64,000 bases of DNA, taken from assembly GCA_964019415.1 (NCBI GenBank), contig OZ025869.1:15539459-15603458 (forward strand), in the 5' to 3' direction. Positions within the stretch are counted from its first letter, which is position 1. Every line of letters starts with the position of its first letter. Positions 52,621-64,000 of this stretch are shown in pieces. The notes under the pieces were generated by a model that saw nothing but the letters and a program-made list of their open reading frames with translations, had not been told where the DNA came from and did not search any database. Source of the stretch: Ianthella basta. Taxonomy: Eukaryota > Porifera > Demospongiae > Verongiida > Ianthellidae. Made by a program: the position numbers and the translations under genes.

Positions 52621-53433
52621 TGCATAGTGCTCTTAGACTATTGTTTGTACAGCTGTCTTAGAACATTCTAGAACTGCTGTATGCTATATTAGGTGAACTC
52701 TAGCTGTGTGGTGTGGTCCACTCCGTTTTATTGAGTTGTCGTAGTTGCCTGAAGGGCACTGAATTGTTGTCAAATTGTGTCCATTTGTGCAAACGCTCAG
52801 TGAGTCTATGACAGAGAGACAGAGCAATGATTGGAATGTACACTGCTGAAGTGACTTGAACCAACAGTCCCTATAGTCATCATATTCTGTGACATCATCA
52901 GTCTCAGACACCGCTAAATTTTGTATCTGCCAATATATTCCCACTAAATGGCACAACAACAGCAAGTGTCAACCAAAACGAGCAGGCATAGAGTGCCCTG
53001 GATATCACAAATACATGCATAACTGCTGTTAGTGGATTCAGTTACCATGATAATGAAGCACTAAAGTGCAAAACCCTCAGCATGTTTGCAAACAAACATT
53101 GCTGGCTAAATTAACATTGTTGCAGATTGTTGCATTCACTAAGAGTCTAGTGTAGAAGCTCAACACAGGCATGCAATGACTGTATGCACATGCTCAGTAG
53201 CTATGTAGGCACATACGTGTGTGCAGAGAGCAACTATGCAATCGGGATTGAAATCCGCTTACCTAATGTGTGCCTATGTATATTAATGTTCCGGTTATGA
53301 AATGGACGCCATTTCCATCGACATGTGGATCCTCTTGAACTACAGAGAAGTGGTTCGAAGTGAGGGCTTCTCAGCTGGCTCAGGCATCAGAAAGGGGTGG
53401 TTCTCTACGCACCAAGGGCTCGCACCGCCAGAG

Positions 53434-53702
53434 TAGTAGTCTCACGTAGCCAGATTGCTACCTTCCCTCCATTTTATATGGTAACGTCATCAGACGCCGC
53501 ACCGAGGGCGGACTATAAGTGATGCTCAGACTCCGTAGCGAGATTCTCAGCCCCACGGAAGTTGGGGCTAATTATGGTAATGGCCCCAACTTCCGTGGGG
53601 CTGAGAACAAACTTGCTACGGAGTCTTGACCAGACCCTACCTCCCCAACCAATGATGTCACCATATAAAATGGAGGGAGATAGCAGTCTGGCTACGCGAG
53701 AA
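53434..53702. mobile_element. Inverted-repeat MITE
   Basis: The left arm includes GTAGCCAGATTGCTACC and CTCAGCCCCACGGAAGTTGG; the right arm has their reverse complements, GGGGCTGAGAACAAAC and GATAGCAGTCTGGCTACGCG. The arms span most of the element, with a short AT-rich centre near 53570. The left duplication copy has only one arm (14692-14815). Just before it, 53366-53413 is an inverted copy of 38889-38936. Confidence 0.7.
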
Positions 53703-53950
53703 AATCTCCGCCGTTCCTCCATTTTGGAGGACACTCCTTCCCAAGACACTCCTTCCCAAAATGGCGGAACAGTTGGAGATAGGGCTGGGTACGAGACTAC
53801 CACATCTCTCGAACGCAGTCCTTTCAAGACAATCGCCTTTTTAACTTCCTACTTTGTCGTCCTGAATCCACTGGTATCGCTCGTAAGGCGCCTCGTAGCC
53901 TGCAGTACCAGATTAGGTGCGGACACACACGCATGCACGCACGCACGCAC

Positions 53951-53979
<29 letters not shown>

Positions 53980-53981
<2 letters not shown>

Positions 53982-54225
53982 GACCAAGTACTGTAACCCC
54001 TCACTGCGCTACACACCACCGAGGGTTAACAATGGAATAAAATGTGCTGATTCTTGCCAGATTCAGGCCAAGCCTGGGGACAGCAGGTACACTGTGTACA
54101 ATAGTGCAGCGAAGAAACTTGATAATGTAGACCACATTGATGTGGGTATACCTGCCTGGGAGGGAAGTCCTCCAGGTCCTCTCTCCCTCTCCAATAATGT
54201 GATTTCATTAAAATTGAGGGGATGA
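53980..54225 (+). repeat. Dispersed repeat with conserved mini reading frame, copy 3 of 3
   Basis: The frame includes [20 protein letters not shown] and WEGSPPGPLSLSNNVISLKL, stopping at 54223-54225. It is the right-duplication counterpart of 15076-15318. Confidence 0.6.
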
Positions 54226-54721
54226 AGTGACTGGCATTGTAAGACTAGATGTGGCCAGTGAAGGTTTGTGCTCTGCCACTACTGTGAAATGTACAACCCT
54301 ATAAATTATGTGTTCTTGATATTACAAATGACTGAATTGTGTAAGTGACATGACACATTCCACACATTCCATGAAAAATGCAAAATACTGTCACATCTAA
54401 CCAGAAATTAAGTAGTAAGTAATAAGTTTCAAAGATACTCAACAAACAAAGCAAAATTATAGTATAATTGACTACGGTACGGTGCATGGAAAAGGTAACA
54501 ATAATTCCGTTTCCCGATTCACGTTTTTCGGTAAAACGACAAGTTTATCCGTGAATTTTTGGCGGTTTAGCTCTAGTCGTCATGACGCGTTACCCAGTAA
54601 TGGTTACCGTTTGGCGGCTAATGGTTACCGTCTAACGTTATATAACAGTTCGCACCTACCTAGTTTGTAACCTTACGGAATTCAATCGTGTGCCAGTGAA
54701 GATGCTATTCCCCTAGAGACC

Positions 54722-55947
54722 ATGAGCGCTAGCAACGCAGTCATTGTGAGGTACGAGGACAACAGGTCGGCCAGATACAATGGCAAGGAGTACCAGGAGT
54801 CACTGTCCAAGATCCACAGGGATAAGAGCGCGATGGGAAGTCTGACGACCGGCAAGACCGTCACAATTGAGACGAAATCACGAGTGTGGAAGGCTATTGT
54901 CGTAAACCTGCAGCCTAACCTCCATTCACCTCAGAAGAAGAAGAGAAAGCTACGAATTCGGACGCAAGTCAGCCGAAGAAGAGAAGTGCGAAGAAAAGCC
55001 CTAGACCACAGGATGCACCGCTGGACCCAGACGTATCCATTATAATGGCATCGTTTTCTGCAGCCCCTTCCACTTCCAACTTGCCCCCCTCATCTTCCAC
55101 CTCCAACTTGCCCCCCTTCATCTTCCACCTCCAACTTGTCCCCCTCATCTTCCACCTCCAACTTGCCCCCCCTCATCTTCCACCTCCCATCTCACATCCC
55201 CTCCTCCCACCTCCAATTTCACACACACCCCTTCCACCTTTCATCTCACACACACCCCTTCCACCTCCCATCTCACACACACCCCTTCCACCTCCCATCT
55301 CACCCCCCCTTTCCACCTCCCATCTAACACACACCCCTTCCACCTCCCATTTCACACACACCACTTCAGCTAACCACACAGCACACCCTCCTGCCACCCC
55401 CCTTGCATCTCATACAAACCAAGTTATGTCTGACAACGAACAGCCACCATTGGACATCTTTGATGATGATGATGATTTCGCGGATTTTTACGACCCTACC
55501 CCACCCCAACTGCCTACCCCAACTGTGGAGCAGCAGCTCAGAATGGTTGAAGCATACCATCTTCGAAAGACCTACCAGGCTGGAGCGTAACACCGGTCGT
55601 TTGATGTGCAAGCAGCGAAGGTTTCCTCTGTTGACAAGAAGCGTACGCAAGTCCTCACCAACCCAAAGCTTACAGCACCTATACAAGTTGGAATGGAGCT
55701 AGCAAAGATCCTTTTTACTGAACATGAATTGGCCTCCAGCACCCTAACAGGAAGAAGGGTCAATGGCCAAGTAAGACAATCTCTCGACCCTGCCAAACTG
55801 TGCCTGCTAGACAATCTTGTTCAGCAAAAGTGTGGCCTGGCAAAGGCAGAATTCTCTGCAGTCAGGAGTGGAATTAGAGATTTGCTGGCCAATCGATGTA
55901 AGTACCTACGGTTGAAGTTGGGCGCAAGAAACATGTCTATTATTTGA
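54722..55947 (+). pseudogene. BEN-domain passenger gene of the Tc1 element, right copy
   Basis: The 5' frame (54722-55045) is longer than in the left copy: MSASNAVIVRYEDNRSARYN continues through a TGG codon to a basic stretch with PQKKKRK, a likely nuclear localisation signal. A Ser/Thr/Pro repeat and acidic segment (PLDIFDDDDDFADFYD) are read at 55045-55590. The BEN domain (ELAKILFTEHELASSTLTG, LDPAKLCLLDNLVQQK, FSAVRSGIRDLLANRCKYL) is open at 55606-55947 with no internal stop. About 65 bp present in the left copy are missing before it. The three segments are in different frames, so either introns are spliced out or the gene is decayed. The BEN part looks intact. Confidence 0.7.
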
Positions 55948-56506
55948 ACTTGATACCTTATACTGTACAAGCTTGCATGAGAAGACATTATTCTAATCTT
56001 TTTTTGCCACTACTTGTATTTGTTTTTGAACTGTTCTTCATATTATCTTGTTATTCTATTAATACATCTACCAGTATTTAATATGACATCACACCATTCG
56101 CTATTTTGGCGGACACTCTGAAATTGACTGTTACATAGTGTGATGGTTTCAGCCAAGTCTGATCATGCCATACTGTGTGCTTACGAAAAGAAGAGTAAGG
56201 AGTTTCACATACAAATGCCCCTATATTTTTTTTTTCGCTCGAGTGGGATACGCGCGCATGACTCCGGAAGACGATTTTAAAGGATGTAGCTATGCGCACA
56301 AAGCCTTCGTACGTGCGCGCCGTTTCCAAGACTAATTTGGCTTCGTACACTTTACCATTAGTAGCCAGGGTTCGCGGCTCCCGCGCTAAGCTCTGCCGTG
56401 ACACTAGCAGCCTGTATTTCAATCTCGGCTGTGCAAACAAACAGCCGAAGCGCAGTGTTTATACACTGTAACATCAAAGGTACCAGGCACTCTACAAATA
56501 GCTGAC

Positions 56507-57457
56507 TCAGCAACCGCAATATTTATATAAGATCAAATGCGTGGGCAAAGATCCCAAAATGGCAAGGACAATACAACATAGCATGCACAGCTTGTTGCGG
56601 GGCTTCACTCTTGTCTGAATACAGTGCTTTAACTCATGCGAGAGGTTCTCAATCGGGTTGCAGTCTGGACTCTCAGGTGGGGTTGTGAACAATGGAACAT
56701 TGTTGTCTTGCAGAAATTTATGAGTTGCCTTGGACACATGGCATGGAGCATTGTCCTGCTGGAGCATGCCATTTGGCAATCGCTCCCGGAGAAACGATAG
56801 TAGGTGTGTATGAAGCACCTCTTGGTATACAGTGCTGTTGATTGAACAGTTGATGAGGGCAATGTTGGTTGCTCCCTTTCTAGAGATACCTGCCCAGACC
56901 ATCACTTTGTAGGGATGTTTTGCCCGTGGCTTTGGTCTGGGAGCTTCTCCAACTTTCTTGTACGTGAATGTCCGGTGATTTTCCAGCTGAATCGATGACT
57001 CATCCGTCCAGACAATGTTATCGAACGTGTTGCGTTCATTGTTGCGTGCCCACAAGATCCTTTTTTCTTTGTTTTGTGTACGAATCATCTGGCAATATCT
57101 GTTGCCATGGAATGTCCAGCCCAGAATCCTCTGCGCTCGAATAATGGTACTTTTTGAGACATCGTGGCCTGCAGCGGTCAGCATTTTCACCAGTTGACTG
57201 GCTGTAGTTTCGTCGCCTGTGTGCATTTGTTCTTCGATGATGGCGAGTACTTCAGGCGTGAGCTTGAAGTGTCCACCGCTCCCTGGCAACGAGATAGAGT
57301 TCCATGTTCCTTGTACTTGGAAACAATAGTCCAAACAGTCTTTTTGGGGACTTTGAGGCCTTCTGCAGCTAGGACTTGGGAGATTCTCCTGTAGGATACC
57401 TTCCACTCGAAATAAAGTTGAACGATTCGCTGTTTGCAATAAAGTGACAACACTCAC
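56507..57457 (-). pseudogene. Tc1 DD34E transposase, right copy with deleted C-terminus
   Basis: The catalytic frame runs open from 57457 to 56507 and contains VWTDES, LQQDNAPCH and NPIENLSHELK (DD34E). The helix-turn-helix part is in another frame (57453-57187, YCKQRIVQLYFEWKVSYRRI), with the same frameshift as the left copy at GTLS. Sequence corresponding to about 135 nt of the left copy's 3' end is deleted near 56594, so after KPRN the protein runs into unrelated residues. It is unlikely to be active. Confidence 0.88.
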
Positions 57458-57659
57458 TTCTCTTCGCTATCACTGAACACCGTGGCCGAACGACCACGGT
57501 GCTTATATACATCGCTGTCGCATTAACCGGTAACCGTTAACTGGTAACAGTCACATGCTAACAGTTAACGCTTCTCCCTTTGTCGCCACCATTACCGTTT
57601 AACGGTGAAAATATCGCCGGTTTTCGGTTAACATTACTTTTTCTGTGCACCGTACCGTA

Positions 57660-59526
57660 AGTCTAAAGCAGCACCTGTTTTGTTCCAAGTGAATACAGAA
57701 ATTATAACAGTAATACTATTAACATACAGGGTAAAATTAAACAAATTTTAGTAAATAAATAAAACCACTGAATAAACATTTCAGCACACACAGCTAAAGA
57801 GCAGGCAAAATACAACTTTTAAGTAGGAAAGGACTGTGGGTGGAGCACGCTAAACAACATTTCTTAACCATGCTGTGTAATGGCACATGATTGGGTTGGC
57901 TGAGTAGTAAGTGCGATGGCCATTGCATGCATACACTGGTTCTTGGGAAGGGGTAAATGGGCCAACTATGTCTACGCAGATGACCCAAACTTATGTAATT
58001 GGACTCTTACAAGAGTTTTTCACTAACACATCAATTAAACATAAACAACATGTTACTGCACACTCACTGTCTGTGCAAGTGGGACGGGGAAAGAGGAGGA
58101 GGAGGAGGAGGAGGAGGAGGAGGAGGAAGGACTTGAGATAGAGACCTCCTCCTCCAGGCCAGGGCTGGAGAGCTGGCATCACCGAGCAGGAACACCACTG
58201 ACTGCCTGGCTCAAACACTCAGCAGGTCAGGAGATTCCACGTGTAAGCTTAGGGCAACAGGTAACAAGGGAGAGTTAGTGTTCTGACAAGAGAGCCGGCA
58301 ATACAGAATCCAAGAGATGCGCAATAGGTGACAAGAGCAAGTCACTATTCTGACAGGAGAGCAGGTATTACAGAGTCTTTCTGCCTTGTGGAGGCAATTA
58401 AATAGGTCATCAGAGCTCATTACCATGAGATGGCAATTAGTTTTTGCTGATGCACTTCAGAAGTGATTGGGAGCAGCTACCAAGTAGTGGGCAAGGGGCA
58501 CTGGAAAAGGTTGATGTTAATGGTTGCTATGGTATTTCCATGACAACTGGAGAATGTACCTGCAGTCAGTGACAGATACATGGTCTGGCACTCAGACTGT
58601 GCTAGTAAACCACCACAGCTGTGTCTGTGTACACCACTAGTCATGTCACTGTACAACTGGTCCAGTGTGTGCATCTAATACATGTACATGTACCTGGTCA
58701 GTCTGTCTCCATGCAGTGCACCTCCCACTTCACAGCCATGTCATGTCCACTGTGAGCTCACTGTGTGTGTCAGTTCACTGCAGCACACTTTACACCAGCT
58801 GCACTGGGTTGGGTCTGGTCTGGGTGGACACAGACAACACACCAGGTACATGGCAGGGCCTGCAAGGATGGGACCAATGAATACCATTAGTGGATGGGGA
58901 GGCTGTACATCATGAGCAGTGCACACACATGTACATCACCACTCAATTCCTACATGTGACCACATCAGTGAGCAATGAGAGTGTCAACTGGCTGCTCCCA
59001 CTAAACATGGTGTGTTGAGTGATGTCTGAGGAGGCATCACACTGACTGGGTCCAGTACATGAAGGTGGCTGAACACGGAGCAGACTGAGGTGGGGGTGGT
59101 GTGGTACTGTAGCAGAACTGTGGCACGGCTCGATCAACTCACCCAACAACCCAATTGTCCGCAATCCGTCTTCCTGTGGAAGAGTCACTGTGTGCAGAGA
59201 GAGTGCACTCAACATGGGACAGGACAGCAACTTGCTAGGCCACCTTGACGCCACCACTAGATCCAGACATTGGTCGCGCACGCCAGACATTGGTCGCGCA
59301 CGAGATAAAGGACTGGTAGTCGATGAACGTCATGTTGCAGACTCACTCTCTCACTTGCTGCTGAACTTAGTTGCGCGCGCAGTCCACGCGTGCTCATCAC
59401 GTGATCACCACGCGGTTCAATCCCGCTCGGCACAAAGGCTCTTTGTCGATCTGACTGTGTTCTTGACGAAGTGGCCGAGGGCGTCGTCCGCTTCCTTGAA
59501 CTCTCCTGTTGTGTGTTCTTGATACG
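57660..59526. other. Intergenic, upstream of P4HA
   Basis: Counterpart of 19298-21131. A GGA repeat lies at about 58096-58130. A 19-bp tandem duplication (CCAGACATTGGTCGCGCAC) occurs at 59264-59300 only in this copy, about 230 bp before the P4HA start codon. No gene is seen. Confidence 0.5.
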
Positions 59527-62500
59527 ATGGAGGTGCTACTCCGCGTGGGAGCCCTCTTCTGCCTCTATGGTGCCGTTGTACTCCCTGTCCATTCGGAGAT
59601 GTTCACAGCACTGGTTCACATGGAAGGTCTGGTGGAGTTGGAGGGTAGTCTGGCGAGCGAACTGCGGGGCTACATCAAGAGGGAGAAGGACCGTCTAGGC
59701 GAGTTGGAGAGGTGAGGTAGCTGTGTGCGTGTTTGTTTGCTGTTTGCATGTGTCCTTTCATGTCATGCCTTGTACTCATGTCACAGGTGTCACCTCAAGG
59801 GTGACATGTTTAGTGTTGCAGTGTTTGTTGAGTTACATTGGGGGTGTCATGTCACATGTCACGTCTTGTCATGTCACATTAAAGGTCATGTCACGTCATG
59901 GTGTACAGTGTGACATGTCATGTCATGTTGTGTTGTCACTCCCACTTCAATGCATGTCACTACTAAGCTCACACCACGACAGGTGTGTACAGTGTAGTGG
60001 GACCCGTTTTCCTTCCAACTCCCACTCTCAAGGCACATCTGGAGTGGGAACACATCCTGTGATCACATCCTGTGCAGTATCCTAATAGACAGGATTTCCT
60101 AATTATCAATAGCTAAACACCACCCTCTGGTAGTCTGTTCTCCTCTGAAGCACAAACTCGGTAATCCTGTTCATGCCCAGATGTGACCGAGGGTTTATTT
60201 CAAGCACCTCACCTAGGGGGTGCCGCAAGGGGATTGTTTGTGGGTATATATCATTGATTGACTGTGTGTGAGTGGTGAAGTGTGTCAGTTACAAGGTGAC
60301 TGCAGGGCACTCTGCACACCTGCAGTGGCTGTCCATGGCACATGGTGCATTTGCACTAAGAGTGTGAGACTGTCGTCAATCAGTGGGTGTTTGTTACACA
60401 CTCCTCTCTCCCTCTCCCTCTCTCTCCATTGCAGGATACTGGAGGGGGTGGAGTCTGCCCAGTCCCTCCCCCGTGCGGAGCCGAGGGAACACCTCTACCA
60501 CCCGACCAATGCACTTGCACTGGTTCAACGCTACCACAGGGAGTGGAACCAGAGGGTGGGGGAGCTGGTCTACCGGGACAACTCACATGGTGTGTGTGGG
60601 TGTGTGTGGGTGTGCATGCGTGTGTGGGTGTGGGTGTGTGCAGTCACTGTTCTCACACACTACCTACCCCTGTCCCTCCACCTCCCTCAGACCTCATGTC
60701 GGCCATCTCCTTCAACAAGTACCAGTTCCCCTCCTACGAGGACTACAAAGGAGCAGTCACTGCCATCATCAGACTCCAGGACACCTACCTGCTGCCAACA
60801 CACAACCTCTCACAGCCTGAGATGGCCGGGGTGCAGGCCGTGAAGATGACTGCTAAAGACTGCTATGATGTCGGTGAGTGCAGTGGACACCTCACTCTGC
60901 AACAACCTATCATTTCAGCTCAGCGTACTGTTGGGTGTATTGAGTTCGTGTGATTGGTTGAGATCACTTGAATGGCTTCAGTCCTAGGGTACTTTGTCCA
61001 CACTCCTGCCCCACCACTTGCCAGTCCTGCCCCACCACTTGCCACTCCTGCCCCACCACTTGCCAGTCCTGCCCCACTCCTTGCCACTCCTGCCCCACCA
61101 CTTGCCACTCCTGCCCCACCACTTGCCACTCCTGCCCCACCACTTGCCACTCCTGCCCCACCACTTGCTACTCCTGCCCCACCACTTGCCACTCCTGCCC
61201 CATCCCCTGCCCCTCCCCCTGCCCCTCCCCTAGGTCATGAGGCGTACAACCAGGAGCAGTGGTGGTATGTCCGTGAGTGGATGTTGGAGGCTCTGAGGAA
61301 AGCAGACAACGAAGGGAGCATGGAAGAGATTGATCTGACAAGCGTCTACGACCACCTGGCTTATGCAGAGTACCAGGTGAGCAGTGTACACACACAGACA
61401 GACACACAAACAGACACTGTCTCTCCTTCCTCTCCCCCCTCAGTTGGGCAATTTAAAGAAAGCCATACAGTACACCAGGGACCTATTGCAGAATGGTAGG
61501 CAAATCTGTCATTACCCCCCACACACACACCATCACACCATCACCTGCAGTACAGTGGAACCTGTCTGAGACAGCCACTTGTGGGACAGTCCTAACTGGC
61601 CTTTATAGAGAGGTGGCCGCTCTACAGAGGGAGACTGCATTGGTTTAGTGCTATCTGTGGCCACATAGGCTGGCTGTTTTAGAGAGGTGGCTGTCCAACA
61701 CAGTGACCACCTTAGACAGGTTCCACTGTACCACACATACACTAGCCCCACCCTGACCCCTCCCTCTCCCCTCCCCTCACCCCTCCCTCTCCCTCTCCCT
61801 CTGCACAGAAGCAGACCATGAGAGAGCACTAAGGAACTTGGACTACTTCACAACGGAGTTGGCAGAGAATGAAGCCGCATATGATGAGGTGGTGACAGAA
61901 AATGTCCGCAATGTTTTACCAGAAACACTGAATTATGAGAAACTGTGCAGAGAGGCAGATCCAGTGGTGAGTGGGTGTGACTAGGGGGTGTGTCCAAGAG
62001 TGGGTGTGGTACAGGTTCACCCTCTGGCATCAGTGTTGTGTCACTGTTGTGCTACCCCTCCCCTCCCCTCCCTCCCCTCCCCTCCCCTTCCCTCCCCTCC
62101 CCTCCCTCCCCTCCCTCCCCTCCCTCCCCTTCCCTCCCCTCCCCTCCCCTCCCTCCCCTTCCCTCCCCTTCCCTCCCTTCCCTCCCCTCCCAGTCACCCA
62201 AGCAGCACCATAAGTTGCTCTGCTTCTACTTCACCAACCGAAGGAAGCCGCGGCTCATCCTCAGGCCAGTCAAGGTGGAAGTGGTCTTCCCAAGGCCAAG
62301 GATATTTGTCTTTAGAGACATCCTCTCTGAACAAGAGATGGCCCGACTGAGAGAGTTGGCTCAGCCTCTGGTGAGGGGTGGGGCAGGGCGGGGCAGACCC
62401 TCCCCAGACCAATCTGCCCCAGGCAGTTTGGTCTGGGGAGGGTGGGTGGAGTAGGATGGGGCGGGGCAAGCCACATGGGCCAGCAAATGAGTTTGGGAGG

Positions 62501-63099
62501 GCTGGGGGAGTATTGTGCAGTTGGATGTATTGCTAACTAGAGGTACAGCTGAGGGTCAGCCCATGTGCCAAGAGAAATGTTAATCTTGCCAATTTGGCAC
62601 GCAGTTGAATGACACTCCATTTGGATGGTGAGCACACCAGCAAAGTCAGTTCTTGACTAACAACTAAGAATGTAGCGTTTCACCTCTTCATGGGCCTCAT
62701 TGGGGCATGCATTACAGAGGATGGCAATGTTTGCCCCACTTACCTGTGAGATAGGCAGTGATTGGTCAATACTGTTTGACCAACCAGATGTCATGACGCT
62801 GTTACTATTCAGAGGAGTGAATTTGCTGGTGTTCTCAATCATTCTTCAAAAGTACAGTGTTATTCAACTTTTTATCTGTCTGTGTGTGTTGGAGGTGATT
62901 GTACGTGTGTGTAGGGGACCAGGGGCACACATATCCTTTCTGCATGGTCTCCCATTCAAATGTGTGGGGACTGCTCCCGATCCATGCCTGCCTACAGTTG
63001 CGTCGTGCTACGGCTCGGAACTGGAAGACAGGCCAATTTGAATCTGCCGATTACAGAATTAGCAAGAGGTACCGCTGGCATCAGTTTGTGTCACTTTGA

Positions 63100-63130
<31 letters not shown>

Positions 63131-64000
63131 TGTGTGTGTGGGTGTGTGGGTGGGTGTGTTGAGCTCTGGTGACCTTTGACCCCAGACGATCCGTAGGTGA
63201 CCTTTAACCCCTGCACATTGATAGGAAGTGGTCCAATGTACTATATGTACTGTATATGTACTGTATGTAATGTATAAAATACATACTACGTATACACGAC
63301 CTGTGGGTGACCTTTGACCCCTGCATGTTGGTAGGAAATGGTCCAACATACATACTACTGTACGTATACACTATTGAAGTGCTTGTGATTGTCTGTCAGC
63401 AGACATGCCTTTCAACGATAGCACACAGCCAACCCGAGGCACCTGTTCTGTCCTTTGGTAACATGAAAGACAATTGGAGCTATTTTCATCGTTGTTGATC
63501 TTTCATCTTCTCAGCACAGCGCTTTCCCATTGTGCATTGAGGTCTTTGTAGCAATCATCTGTCAATCCAACCTTATGCTCAATCGTTGGCTGAGGCAGTA
63601 CTGCCATTTTTGCGTACCATTCAAACTGTGTGACCCGGACACCCTCTACTGCTCCATTGGGGCAGAATGTGCCACTGCCAATCACACTGTTGGAGTAGCT
63701 AGAGTGTAGTGTGAACTAGTGCGGATCACTATTTTGGCCCACATTGCATAGTACTATTTATGGTCCAATGTCACACCTCCCTCCCCTGCTCCTCAGACCT
63801 ACGTAGTTTAGCACTTGACCCAACAGTTACAGCTGTGTGTGCAGTAGTTGAGGAATAATAGGCACATTGGACAGTGAGGCATCATTCAGTTCAATTGATT
63901 TATACTGTAACACTTGTATTCCTTCAGTTGAATAGAGCCACCATATCAACTGCTGATGGAACTCTTGTGCACGCAGACTACAGAGTCAGCAAAAGGTGAA
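59527..64000 (+). CDS. P4HA: Prolyl 4-hydroxylase alpha subunit, right copy, 5' half
   Basis: The protein acts in the ER, hydroxylating proline in procollagen with a PDI-type beta subunit. Exons: 59527-59711 (ATG; hydrophobic signal peptide MEVLLRVGALFCLYGAVVLP, then N-terminal region), 60435-60589, 60691-60873, 61234-61376, 61444-61495, 61809-61966, 62194-62370, then 62998-63068 or 63928-63995. All have GT-AG borders and matching phases with no stop. The peptide-binding TPR domain spans the exons from about 60691 to 61966 (LKKAIQYTRDLL, HERALRNLDYF). The segment PKQHHKLLCFYF precedes the catalytic domain, whose iron ligands lie beyond the edge. Where the left copy has TGA at the fourth exon, this copy has TGG, so this is the likely functional gene. 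Confidence 0.92.
61000..61232. repeat. 21-bp minisatellite next to P4HA exon 4, right copy
   Basis: About ten units of CACTCCTGCCCCACCACTTGC end at the exon 4 acceptor. Unit variants differ in order from the left copy (22705-22955), showing turnover after duplication. Confidence 0.92.
62998..63068 (+). CDS. P4HA: P4HA alternative exon a (right copy)
   Basis: A 71-nt exon, phase 0 to 2, encoding the same residues as the left copy (RATARNWKTGQFESADYRIS). It is followed by the unusual donor GTACCG, now with AG before it. It is an alternative to 63928-63995. Confidence 0.87.
63928..63995 (+). CDS. P4HA: P4HA alternative exon b (right copy)
   Basis: A 68-nt exon, phase 0 to 2, encoding RATISTADGTLVHADYRVS. 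Two amino-acid changes from the left copy leave the frame and splice sites intact. The window ends five bases after its donor. Confidence 0.87.

Larger units (their letters stand above)
54475..57657. mobile_element. Tc1/mariner element carrying a BEN-domain gene, right copy
   Basis: The termini are CGGTACGGTGCATGGAAAAG on the left and, reversed, CGGTACGGTGCACAGAAAAA on the right, with TA flanks at 54473-54474 and 57658-57659. The organisation matches the left copy (15592-19295). It is about 520 bp shorter because of deletions in the Ser/Thr/Pro repeat, before the BEN segment and in the 3' end of the transposase. Confidence 0.9.
48891..64000. repeat. Segmental duplication, right copy (cut by window edge)
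   Basis: Collinear with 8312-25306. It has the empty site for the hAT element, a private insertion at about 49585-50405, a partly deleted Tc1 transposase and the complete P4HA exon 5. The edge cuts it just after P4HA alternative exon b. Confidence 0.93.

Overview
This window is nuclear DNA of an animal. It has GT-AG introns, phase-1 SRCR exons, a tyrosine-kinase receptor, collagen prolyl 4-hydroxylase and many animal-type transposons. The combination of SRCR receptors fused to tyrosine kinases, short introns and LINE fragments with a 2A-like plus PHD-finger start suggests an early-branching metazoan, most likely a sponge. That assignment is inference.

The layout is two head-to-tail copies of one locus unit. 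Each unit has an SRCR-type receptor gene on the minus strand and, divergently, a prolyl 4-hydroxylase alpha gene on the plus strand. In the left unit, SRCR exons of a receptor gene lie at 0.36-6.9 kb and run off the left edge. A repeat-rich interval follows (7-21 kb), then a P4HA pseudogene (21.1-28.5 kb). In the right unit, a receptor gene reads leftward from 48.4 to 29.0 kb. It has at least four SRCR exons, one transmembrane exon, two complete tyrosine-kinase domains in tandem and a Pro-rich tail. A repeat-rich interval follows (48.4-59.5 kb), then a P4HA gene with no visible lesion that runs off the right edge (59.5-64 kb). The interval from 8.3 to 25.3 kb is repeated at 48.9-64 kb, and differences between the copies date individual insertions.

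The repeat-rich intervals hold an hAT transposon nested in a Ty3/gypsy fragment (left copy only), two copies of a Tc1/mariner DD34E element that also carries a BEN-domain gene, hAT-type MITEs with perfect 8-bp target duplications, LINE fragments, a tRNA-like sequence inside nested inverted repeats, and an 82-bp-arm near-perfect palindrome.

The receptor would bind ligand outside the cell through SRCR domains and signal through two cytoplasmic kinase domains. P4HA acts in the ER on procollagen. The two are neighbours with no shared pathway visible in the sequence. The strongest points are the tandem-kinase SRCR receptor, whose 26 proposed exons stay in frame from first to last, the interchangeable alternative exon pair in both P4HA copies, and the Tc1 element with a BEN-domain passenger gene.
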